64,000 bases of DNA from Rhizobium sp. 007 (GTDB lineage: Bacteria; Pseudomonadota; Alphaproteobacteria; Rhizobiales; Rhizobiaceae). Under the pieces are notes generated by a model. That model ran no database searches. It had not been told where the DNA came from and saw only the letters and a list, made by a program, of their open reading frames with translations. Both the position numbers and the translations under genes were made by a program. Within the stretch, counting starts at the first letter, position 1, and each line of letters opens with the position of its first letter. Where the stretch lies: positions 2,542,001-2,606,000 of the forward strand of contig NZ_CP064187.1 in NCBI RefSeq assembly GCF_015353075.1, read 5' to 3'. This document shows, in pieces, positions 18,065 through 25,194 of this stretch.

Positions 18065-18712
18065 TCACCCGACCGTCAGCCGATCGTCGAGAGTGCTGAT
18101 CCCCGGAGCGGACCATGCAGCGCGCTCCGCAGCCTGCCGTTCCGACCAGGTCTTCACCTTGCCGGAGAGGATAACCTTTCTGCCTTTGACGTCGATCCTG
18201 ATTGCATCGGCCTCAAGAGCGGCGTCGCGCTGGAACGCATCCTCTATGCGCTTCTTGACGTCCACGGCCGTAACGCGGGGCTTCAGCTCCACGAGGTTGG
18301 ATACCCCCACCACGCCGGCGAGATCGCGCACTGCGTCGTAAGCTGCGTTCTTTTGATATTGCCACTCGACCTCGCCCCGCAGGGTGACCCACCCCTTGAG
18401 GACCCGCACCTGCACCGAATTCTTTGGCAGGGAGACGTTCCAGTCGAGCATCTTGACAGCCCGCCGGGCGATGTCGTCGTCGCCTGTTTCCTTGGGGCCG
18501 AAGATTCGCACTTCAATTTCGGCAGCTATTCCGCGTACGCCCTTGACGCGACTGGCCACCCGCTCGGCTGTTTCCTTCTCCGCGTAGGTGCGCACATGAC
18601 CAGTCAGGGTTACAATCCCGCTGTCGACCGCGACTCCAATATCAGCCGCGTCGATGCTGGGCTCGAATTCCATTTCGTCGAGAATGCTCTGTCTGAGATG
18701 AATGTCGTTCAT
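18065..18712 (-). CDS. Triple-BON-domain protein
   Basis: 215 residues starting at the ATG after a perfect AAGGAGGTTGTC. Three BON repeats are visible (about 5-70, 78-145, 150-215), each with the V-x-L-x-G-x-V core: GIVTLTGHVRTYAEKETAE, GWVTLRGEVEWQYQ and KVILSGKVKTWSERQAAE. BON domains bind phospholipid or stabilise membranes and are common in stress and osmotic response genes. No signal peptide is visible, so it may be cytoplasmic. A perfect FixK-type box lies 59 bases before the start. Confidence 0.85.
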   Translation of the reverse strand: MNDIHLRQSILDEMEFEPSIDAADIGVAVDSGIVTLTGHVRTYAEKETAERVASRVKGVRGIAAEIEVRIFGPKETGDDDIARRAVKMLDWNVSLPKNSVQVRVLKGWVTLRGEVEWQYQKNAAYDAVRDLAGVVGVSNLVELKPRVTAVDVKKRIEDAFQRDAALEADAIRIDVKGRKVILSGKVKTWSERQAAERAAWSAPGISTLDDRLTVG

Positions 18713-18770
18713 GACAACCTCCTTCAGGTTTGCGACGTGCCGACCGTGCCAGCGCCGTAGAATTTCGTCG

Positions 18771-18784
18771 TTGATCTTCATCAA
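18771..18784. promoter_or_regulatory. FixK/FNR-type box (BON gene)
   Basis: TTGATCTTCATCAA, a perfect match to TTGAT-N4-ATCAA, upstream of the BON-domain gene. Confidence 0.75.
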
Positions 18785-18836
18785 GCACGAGAGCGACCTT
18801 GAGATTTCGGCGGACAGAACACCGTCTACGGGGCTG

Positions 18837-19616
18837 CTACTGGGTCTGCACGTCGGCCACGAAGAGGTGATGGCCGTTCCTCACGACGGTGACGAGAGCG
18901 CGGGCATGCTCCTTCACGAGAATTGCGAGCAGTTGCCCGACGTCCGTCACCGCGCTGTTGATCCCGACGACGACGCCGTCCTCGTTTACAAGCGCGCCGC
19001 CGGAGTTGCCGGGATTGGTCGACGCGTCCGTCTGAATGAATCCTTCGTACCCCTCCGATCCAACGGCGCGGCGTCCCAGCGCGCTGACGATGCCCATCGT
19101 GGCGGTCTGGCCCAGCCCGAAGGGATTCCCGATCGCGACCACGACGTCGCCCACATGCAGGGACGACGCGCTTCCGAAATCGGCCTGGACAAGATGATCG
19201 GGTGGAATTTGAACGACAGCGACATCCGTCTCGGGATCGGCGCCGACGAGTTTCGCCTTGAAGCGGCGGCCGTCGGAGAGCGCCACCTCGATCTTGGAGG
19301 CGCTTTCTATGACATGCTGGTTGGTGACGATGTACCCGTGGACCTGGTCGATGACTACCCCCGAGCCGGCCGATTGGAAGCCGTGCTCTGTCGGCGCGGC
19401 GTCATCAGGGAGTCCGAAGAACTTTCTGTAGAAGGGATCGGCGAGCGTCGCATCCGCGTCGTCGAGTTCCTTGCCCTGCACCGAGACGCTGACGACGCTC
19501 GGCACGACACGCTGGAGCATCGGCGCGAGGGACAGGCTATTTGCGACGGCGGGCACCGATAGCAGGCTTTCACCTGCGATGAAGAGCGCCGCCAAGGCTT
19601 GCAACGAACGGGACAT
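18837..19616 (-). CDS. Trypsin-like serine protease (HtrA/DegP type) without a full PDZ domain
   Basis: 259 residues from the ATG that begins a signal peptide (MSRSLQALAALFIAGESLLS). The catalytic triad is present: His in VTNQHVIES, Asp in PETDVAVVQI, Ser in PGNSGGALV. Soon after the Ser (GINSAVTDVGQLLAIL) the sequence jumps to what looks like the last third of a PDZ domain (LLAILVKEHARALVTVVRNG). Normal family members have one or two complete PDZ domains and 350-480 residues. It should be periplasmic. A FixK-type box lies about 80 bases upstream. Confidence 0.85.
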   Translation of the reverse strand: MSRSLQALAALFIAGESLLSVPAVANSLSLAPMLQRVVPSVVSVSVQGKELDDADATLADPFYRKFFGLPDDAAPTEHGFQSAGSGVVIDQVHGYIVTNQHVIESASKIEVALSDGRRFKAKLVGADPETDVAVVQIPPDHLVQADFGSASSLHVGDVVVAIGNPFGLGQTATMGIVSALGRRAVGSEGYEGFIQTDASTNPGNSGGALVNEDGVVVGINSAVTDVGQLLAILVKEHARALVTVVRNGHHLFVADVQTQ

Positions 19617-19697
19617 GTCTGATCTCCTCGCGAAAGCGCCGACGGCTGTCGACGGACGTGTGACGGAGAAGCTTCTGTGTTGCGCGGACAATCCGCA

Positions 19698-19711
19698 TTG
19701 ATCCTCGTCAA
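19698..19711. promoter_or_regulatory. FixK/FNR-type box (protease gene)
   Basis: TTGATCCTCGTCAA, one base from the perfect palindrome, 82 bases before the protease start. Confidence 0.7.
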
Positions 19712-19723
19712 GGAGGACGTCGG

Positions 19724-20707
19724 CTACGGAACGATCACGGCGGCGCCGGTGAGGCGGCCTGCGCGCAGGTCGTCGAGGGCATCGTTCGCGTGCTCGAGAG
19801 CGTAGACACTGGTGACGCATCGGACGCCGGCCGCCTTCGCGATCGAGAAGAATTGTGCTCCGTCTTTCCGGGTCAGGTTCGCCACCGAGACCACACGCCG
19901 CTCGCCCCAGAGCAGGCGGTAGGGCATCCTCGGAATGTCTGACATGTGGATGCCGCCGCAGACCACCGTTCCGCCCTTCCGCACCACGTCGAGCGCCATT
20001 GGCACGAGCTCGCCGGCCGGCGCGAAGATGATGGCGGCGTCGAGCGGTACCGGCGGCCTTTCACCGGAGAACCCGGCCCAGACGGCGCCAAGATCTAGCG
20101 CGAACTTCCGTCCGACCTCGTCTCCGGGGCGCACGAATGCATAGACGCTCTGACCTCGATGTTTGCAAACCTGAACGAGGATGTGGGCGGCCGCGCCGAA
20201 CCCGTAGATGCCGATCGTCCTCCCCTCGCCCACCATCTTCAGGGATCGCCACCCGATGAGGCCCGCGCACAGAAGAGGCGCGGTCGCCACCGGGTCCGTA
20301 TCGTCAGGCAGTTCGAACGCGTAGCCCGCCTCGACCACCGCATGCGTCGCGAAGCCGCCGTCGATGGTGTACCCCGTGAAGCCAGGGTCGTCGCACAGGT
20401 TCTCGCGACCCTCGCGGCAATATTCACAGTGCCCGCAGGTGTGGCCCAGCCACGGTATCCCGACCCTGCGACCGATAAGTCGAGCAGGAGCGCCCTCGCC
20501 TGTTGCGATCACGGTTCCCACAATCTCATGCCCTGGAACGAGAGGAAGCTTTGGCTGGGAGAGGTCTCCGTCGCAGACGTGAAGGTCCGTCCGGCAGACG
20601 CCGCAGGCCTCCACCTTGACGACGACCTGGCCGGGCGGCGCTGGCGGGTCCGGCCGCTCCACGAGATGAAGCGGCCGCCCCACCTGTTCGAGTACCATCG
20701 CCCTCAC
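19724..20707 (-). CDS. Zinc-dependent alcohol dehydrogenase
   Basis: About 327 residues. I choose the GTG at 20707 because GGAGGG sits just before it and the protein then begins VRAMVLEQVG, as in relatives; ATGs at 20719 and 20698 are alternatives. Catalytic zinc ligands are seen in EACGVCRTDLHV and PGHEIVG. The structural zinc is held by CGHCEYCREGRENLC. The nucleotide-binding fold is present but its glycine motif (YGFGAAAH) is unusual. It probably interconverts alcohols and aldehydes with NAD(P). Two FixK-type boxes lie upstream, shared with the divergent small gene. Confidence 0.88.
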   Translation of the reverse strand: MRAMVLEQVGRPLHLVERPDPPAPPGQVVVKVEACGVCRTDLHVCDGDLSQPKLPLVPGHEIVGTVIATGEGAPARLIGRRVGIPWLGHTCGHCEYCREGRENLCDDPGFTGYTIDGGFATHAVVEAGYAFELPDDTDPVATAPLLCAGLIGWRSLKMVGEGRTIGIYGFGAAAHILVQVCKHRGQSVYAFVRPGDEVGRKFALDLGAVWAGFSGERPPVPLDAAIIFAPAGELVPMALDVVRKGGTVVCGGIHMSDIPRMPYRLLWGERRVVSVANLTRKDGAQFFSIAKAAGVRCVTSVYALEHANDALDDLRAGRLTGAAVIVP

Positions 20708-20767
20708 GTTACCCTCCATCGGCATATACCACTGCGCTAGTCGTATCACCACCTTCCCGGCCTCGAC

Positions 20768-20781
20768 TTGATTCCGGTCAA
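20768..20781. promoter_or_regulatory. FixK/FNR-type box (alcohol dehydrogenase side)
   Basis: TTGATTCCGGTCAA in the divergent region between the alcohol dehydrogenase and the 99-residue protein. Confidence 0.7.
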
Positions 20782-20790
20782 ACATCCGGA

Positions 20791-20804
20791 TTGATGCTCG
20801 TCAA
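20791..20804. promoter_or_regulatory. FixK/FNR-type box (small gene side)
   Basis: TTGATGCTCGTCAA, 23 bases from the previous box and 67 bases before the + strand gene. The paired boxes suggest one site per divergent promoter. Confidence 0.7.
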
Positions 20805-20870
20805 AGACGAAATGCCTTGGGGCAGATAGGCTCCTGGACAGCGCCACGACCTCGTCCAAAGGAGACGGAC

Positions 20871-21170
20871 ATGCGCGAACAAGAAAAGACCCGTAAGGGA
20901 GCAACCGATGTAGCCACGATCATTCCTCCGGTCGAGCGAACGTCCGCAGACCTTGTTCTCGAGCGTCGGGACGAGGATCGCTGGGAGGTGACGGCGACGA
21001 CGCCGCGAGGCCTGGCGTGGGCGAGAGACCATTTCTGCTGCGCGCTGCGGCAATCCTTCAGTGGCACCATGTGCCTCGACATCATGAGTGCAGATCGGCT
21101 GCTCAAGGAAGCGCATGGCGATGGACTGACCACCGAGTTCGTCAGCCTGTCTGGAAAGGACATATACTGA
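20871..21170 (+). CDS. Uncharacterised 99-residue protein of the hypoxia block
   Basis: It starts at the ATG after AAAGGAGACGGAC. The protein is charged at the N-terminus, then has RWEVTATTPRGLAWARDHFCCALRQ, where two adjacent Cys stand out, and ends TEFVSLSGKDIY. No signal peptide or transmembrane helix is visible. I do not recognise a family. The strong ribosome binding site and two FixK-type boxes upstream support a real, oxygen-regulated gene. The 160 bases after it, to 21332, contain nothing recognisable. Confidence 0.65.
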   Translation: MREQEKTRKGATDVATIIPPVERTSADLVLERRDEDRWEVTATTPRGLAWARDHFCCALRQSFSGTMCLDIMSADRLLKEAHGDGLTTEFVSLSGKDIY

Positions 21171-21332
21171 CATGTTCGCCACCATCGTCTGCGCCATCGG
21201 CCGGGGATCCAGGCAACGCGATACAGCTCGTCGAAACGGTCGCGCCTACGCACCGCCACGAATAACGGCTTCGAGGTGGAAGGTAAGAGCCCGTGACCTA
21301 TAATTCGGGATTTCAACGCGCGGGACAGCGGA

Positions 21333-21797
21333 TCAGTCCGCCTTGACCGCGCTCCGTCCCGACACGGCCGTTACGACTATGCCGTAGAAGACGTGAGGAG
21401 AGCTATCGACCATGGGGAGTTCGTGGGGCTTCATGGAGCCGATCTCCCACCAGTCCGAATACTTTTGGAGAAGCGACCATGCATGGAGCCTTTCGCTTCC
21501 TCGCGCGTCGCTGTCCGGAAACTCCGCGAACCTGCCTTCGACGACGACGCTCGTCCACCCACCGCCGCTCGAACGCTGCTCGACGTGAAGGCAGACCCTG
21601 TCGTTCGCTCGCATCCAGTCGAGCTTCTTGCCGGGCATCGTGAAGCTATAGGCGACGCCGCTGGAAAAGGCGAAATAGATCGCCGCCACGTAAGGCTGCC
21701 CATCCTTGCAGCATGCTAGATGACCGAAGCGCTCGTTCTCAAGGATCCGGTAGCACTCAGCGGGGTTGATCTCTGTCAGCTTGATCGTCATGGCCAT
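21333..21797 (-). CDS. Pyridoxamine-phosphate-oxidase-like flavin-binding protein
   Basis: 154 residues from the ATG after GCTGGAGAAC. The split-barrel flavin-binding fold is recognisable (LENERFGHLACCKDGQPYVAAIYFAF, then GKKLDWMRANDRVCLHVEQ and WTSVVVEGRF). Relatives include NimA-like and other small FMN-binding proteins that occur with universal stress proteins in hypoxia regulons. The substrate is unknown. It is divergent from a universal stress protein gene, with a weak FixK-like site between. Confidence 0.8.
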   Translation of the reverse strand: MAMTIKLTEINPAECYRILENERFGHLACCKDGQPYVAAIYFAFSSGVAYSFTMPGKKLDWMRANDRVCLHVEQRSSGGGWTSVVVEGRFAEFPDSDARGSERLHAWSLLQKYSDWWEIGSMKPHELPMVDSSPHVFYGIVVTAVSGRSAVKAD

Positions 21798-21850
21798 GTT
21801 CTCCAGCTCTAGTGAAGGCACGATCATAAGAGCTTCGTTGCGTCGCGGCC

Positions 21851-21864
21851 TTGACAAAGCGCAA
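21851..21864. promoter_or_regulatory. Weak FixK/FNR-like site
   Basis: TTGACAAAGCGCAA has a good left half and an imperfect right half. It lies between the divergent flavin-binding and stress protein genes, in the same position as the better boxes nearby. Confidence 0.35.
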
Positions 21865-21920
21865 TGCGAACTCTCTCTGCGGCATGCATCATGACGGCTG
21901 TTTAACCTCAGGAGGCCAGC

Positions 21921-22742
21921 ATGAAGCCGCAGTTCCATCTTCCATTGTCGACCTATCCCGACGCGAGTTCCTTCACCATAATCGAAAATGCTATCGACCT
22001 CGCTCGGCAGAATGACGCCCATCTCGTCGCCAGTATCCCGCAAGTCCGAATCCCCCAGGTCCATCCGCCCTTTCCCACCGTTATCGATGTCGACACATGG
22101 CGGGGACAAGCAGAGCGATATAGCCGGGACAGCGGGACTTCGCTGCGGGAACATCTCACCCACGCTGTTTCGGAGACTGGCGTCCAGGTGCGAATCCATG
22201 GATTCGAGGCCAAGGAGCCGTTCGTGTATGAACGCTTTTCCGAAATTGCCAGGTGCCACGACCTGTCCATCGTCGAGGCCTCGGAGCTTTCCCGCCAGCT
22301 TTCCGAGACGCTGCTGTTCGGGAGCGGCCGTCCACTCGTCCTATTTCCCACGACGAGCGTCTGCTCTCTTGTAGATACGATCGCCTTCGCCTGGGACGGC
22401 AGCGCCACCGCGGCGCGTGCCCTATCCTGCGCCCGCATCTTCATCGAGCGCGCGACCAAGGTGCAGGTCATCTCGATCACCGACGACAAGGAGATCGACG
22501 ACGCCAACCGCGCGCTACTGATCTCATCTTTGAAGCACTCGGGATTCGACGTGGAAGACGTATCGATTCAGGCAGGCGGAGAGACCGCGACCGCTGCCAT
22601 CCAATCGGCCGCGCTGGAACGAAAAGCGGACCTCCTGGTCGCGGGCGGATTTGGCCATTCCCGGCTTCGTGAATTCATCCTTGGCGGCGTGACTCGGGAA
22701 CTGCTCGTCAAGGCCGAGCTGCCGGTGCTTCTCGCCCATTAG
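21921..22742 (+). CDS. Tandem universal stress protein
   Basis: 273 residues after CAGGAGGCCAGC. Two UspA domains are fused. The second has the ATP-binding G-x2-G-x9-G(S/T) type ending (DLLVAGGFGHSRLREFILGGVTRELL), followed by a short C-terminal strand. The first domain is more diverged and lacks a clear nucleotide loop. Such proteins accumulate on energy or oxygen stress. The gene is convergent with the P-type ATPase, overlapping its 3' end by four bases. Confidence 0.9.
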   Translation: MKPQFHLPLSTYPDASSFTIIENAIDLARQNDAHLVASIPQVRIPQVHPPFPTVIDVDTWRGQAERYSRDSGTSLREHLTHAVSETGVQVRIHGFEAKEPFVYERFSEIARCHDLSIVEASELSRQLSETLLFGSGRPLVLFPTTSVCSLVDTIAFAWDGSATAARALSCARIFIERATKVQVISITDDKEIDDANRALLISSLKHSGFDVEDVSIQAGGETATAAIQSAALERKADLLVAGGFGHSRLREFILGGVTRELLVKAELPVLLAH

Positions 22743-24601
22743 AGGGCGCGAAGGGCATTGAGGATGACGGCCACGTCGATGGCCTCCTGAAGCAATGCGC
22801 CGCCAACTGGCGGAAGGTATCCCGCTCCCGCGAACCCCATCGCGAGGAGCGAGAGACCTATGCCGGCATAGATGCTTTGAAGCGCGATCTTGCGGGAACG
22901 ACGCGCAATGCCAATCGCCGTCGCTATCTTGGTGAGGTCGTCCCGGACGAGCACGATATCCGCAGCCTCCGCGGCCGCCGCAAGGTTCTCGACGCCGACC
23001 GCAATTCCGACGTCGGCTGCCGCCAGCGCTGGCGCGTCGTTCACGCCGTCGCCAACCATCAGCACTTTCCCGTGCACGCGCTCCTTTTCGACGACTGCGA
23101 CTTTGTCTGCGGGAGCGAGCCTCGCCGCGACGTCGTCCAAGCCAAGCGAGCGAGCGATGGCTGTCGCGATAGCCAACTCGTCACCAGAAGCTAGGACTAC
23201 TCGAGAGATTCCTGACGCCCTGAGCTGGGTGACGAGTTGGACAGCGTCTTCGCGAAGCCGGTCTTCGAGCGTGATCGTGCCAGCCGGCGTGCCGTCAAAC
23301 AGCACCTTGACACGCATTGCGCTGCCTGCCCCGTTAGGCCCGGACGGCGGCCCCTCTCCGAAATACGTGTCTCCTCCGACGCCGACACGCACGCCATCGA
23401 CGATCCCGGAAATTCCGGATCCCGCGGTCTCGGTCACCTCCGATGGGCGGCTCAGTACCAACCCACGTCTATGCGCCTCGTCCACCAGCGCGCGTCCGAC
23501 CACGTGCCCCGACGCCTGGTCCAGCGAGGCGGCCAGCCGCAGGATCCTGTCGGGATGTTCCGGTCCCTCGATGTGGCCGACTTCCGGCTGTCCCGCAGTG
23601 AGCGTCCCCGTCTTGTCGAACACCGCCACGGTGGCCTGGGCGAGCGCCTCGAGAGGTCCCGCGCCCTTCACCAGAACGCCCTCCTTGGCGGCTTTTGAAG
23701 TACCTGCCGCAAGTGCGACGGGTACCGCCAGGATCAACGGACAGGGCGTGGCGACGACCAGCACCGCCACGATCCTTGCCATGTCTCCGGATATGAATGC
23801 CGAGACTCCTGCAATCGCTACCGTGGCGAACAGGAACCAGATCGAGAACCTGTCGGCCAGGCGCATCAGCTTCGCCTTGGAGCGCCTCGATGCTTCCACG
23901 AGCCTGACTATTCCTGCATAGGTGCTGTCCTCGGCGCGGCTTAGAACGCGGATTTCGATCACGTCCCCCTCGTTCGTGGCGCCGCTCGAAATGTTGCCAC
24001 CCCTGGCGATGCGCACCGGGAAAGGCTCTCCGGTCAGCACCGCCTGATCAATCGTCGCGACTTCGCCGACGAGGGCTCCGTCGGCCGGTACGACGTCGCC
24101 CTTGCGTATCAGGAGCACGTCGCCGACCGCGACCGTCTCGATCGGAATTTCTTCGAAACCGGTTCCGGCAAGCCGCAGGGCCGTCCGCGGAACTTGCGCC
24201 AGCAAAGCCGACATACCCTCGTCGGCGCGACGATGTGCGTATGCCTCCAGAAACTGACCGCCGGAATACATGAGACCGACGATCGCGCCGGCAAGATATT
24301 CGCCGAACCACAAGGAGGACCCCATCGCCAGGGCCGCGATAAGGTCCAGGCCGTATTCCCCTTTTCGCACCTTCTTGGCGATCTCAACGCAAAGGGCCGC
24401 GAGAATCAGACTGGTGCAGCCGATGAGGATTGACTTATATCCAAGGCCGTTGCCCGCGAGATAGAAGGCAAATGCGATCATAAGTGCAAAAAGCGACGAC
24501 AGCACCAGAAGGCCGGACCGGGATCTCCCGTCCGTTAGACGCGAGAGGCTGCCCTGAGGGTGCGTCCACCTATCAGCCCACCAAGCCGCCGCTGTAGCCA
24601 C
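22739..24601 (-). CDS. P1B-type heavy-metal-transporting ATPase
   Basis: 620 residues. Actuator domain TGEP at about residue 190. The metal-binding membrane motif reads TPCPL at about 285, a Pro-flanked single Cys. The phosphorylation site DKTGT and the hinge GDGVNDAP are present. No N-terminal metal-binding domain is present. The nucleotide-binding His is in SGHVVGRALV, where most family members have SEHP. It should pump a metal ion out of the cytoplasm. TPC variants are seen in cobalt- or zinc-type pumps, but I cannot fix the ion. It follows the DksA-like gene by 15-28 bases and may share its FixK-controlled transcript. Confidence 0.88.
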   Translation of the reverse strand: MATAAAWWADRWTHPQGSLSRLTDGRSRSGLLVLSSLFALMIAFAFYLAGNGLGYKSILIGCTSLILAALCVEIAKKVRKGEYGLDLIAALAMGSSLWFGEYLAGAIVGLMYSGGQFLEAYAHRRADEGMSALLAQVPRTALRLAGTGFEEIPIETVAVGDVLLIRKGDVVPADGALVGEVATIDQAVLTGEPFPVRIARGGNISSGATNEGDVIEIRVLSRAEDSTYAGIVRLVEASRRSKAKLMRLADRFSIWFLFATVAIAGVSAFISGDMARIVAVLVVATPCPLILAVPVALAAGTSKAAKEGVLVKGAGPLEALAQATVAVFDKTGTLTAGQPEVGHIEGPEHPDRILRLAASLDQASGHVVGRALVDEAHRRGLVLSRPSEVTETAGSGISGIVDGVRVGVGGDTYFGEGPPSGPNGAGSAMRVKVLFDGTPAGTITLEDRLREDAVQLVTQLRASGISRVVLASGDELAIATAIARSLGLDDVAARLAPADKVAVVEKERVHGKVLMVGDGVNDAPALAAADVGIAVGVENLAAAAEAADIVLVRDDLTKIATAIGIARRSRKIALQSIYAGIGLSLLAMGFAGAGYLPPVGGALLQEAIDVAVILNALRAL

Positions 24602-24629
24602 CTCTCACCCTCCCATCAATCCAGAAGCC

Positions 24630-24954
24630 TTAGCGGAACGATTTTGCGCAATCGATGCAGAACGGCGTATAGGGAACGGCAGTCAGCCGCTCCTTGCCGA
24701 TTGGATGGTGGCCATTTGGCGCATTGTCCATATGTGCCGTCGTTCAGCCGGTCGATCGCCGCGTCGATGGCTGCGATCTGGTCGCGCCCCTCGGCTTGCA
24801 TCTCGCGAAGAACCTCATCGTTCTCAACCTGGGTCGCGCGCTCCTCGCTGTCCTTCTCGAGCGCGACGCAGAGGTCCGCATCGATAGCTCCGAGACGACG
24901 GACAAGGTCATCCTTCATCGTCTGCAACATGGTCTGCACCGAGCTTTTATTCAT
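24630..24954 (-). pseudogene. DksA/TraR-type zinc-finger protein, frameshifted
   Basis: The frame begins well (helical N-terminus to YGQCAKW) but then runs into unrelated sequence to 24616. Adding one base near 24713-24718 restores CAKCGHHPIGKERLTAVPY and CIDCAKSF, the four-Cys zinc finger of this family, with a stop at 24630-24632 giving a normal ~108-residue protein. DksA/TraR proteins bind the RNA polymerase secondary channel. As written, the second half of the finger is lost. A one-base deletion or a sequencing error would both explain it. A FixK-type box lies upstream. Confidence 0.75.
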
Positions 24955-25105
24955 TTAAATCGCCTTTCAATCTTGCCGGATCAATCTGGGTCCACACGCG
25001 ACGTCGTCGGAACACCGATCCAAACGCACCGCCTTCGAAACGCTGTGCCGCATATGCCGCGGCCCACAAATCGTCTGCAGCATATCTCAGTCCGATCGAA
25101 GCTCC

Positions 25106-25119
25106 TTGATCCCGGTCAA
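25106..25119. promoter_or_regulatory. FixK/FNR-type box (divergent ATPase genes)
   Basis: TTGATCCCGGTCAA lies between the DksA-like/heavy-metal ATPase unit (minus) and the cation ATPase (plus). It is 76 bases before the latter's start. Confidence 0.7.
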
Positions 25120-25194
25120 TGCCGCGTGCGCGGGTGCTCATAGGCTGTTGCGCGAGCTTTCAATGAAATCGTTGCGACAAGCCCGGAGCCCATC

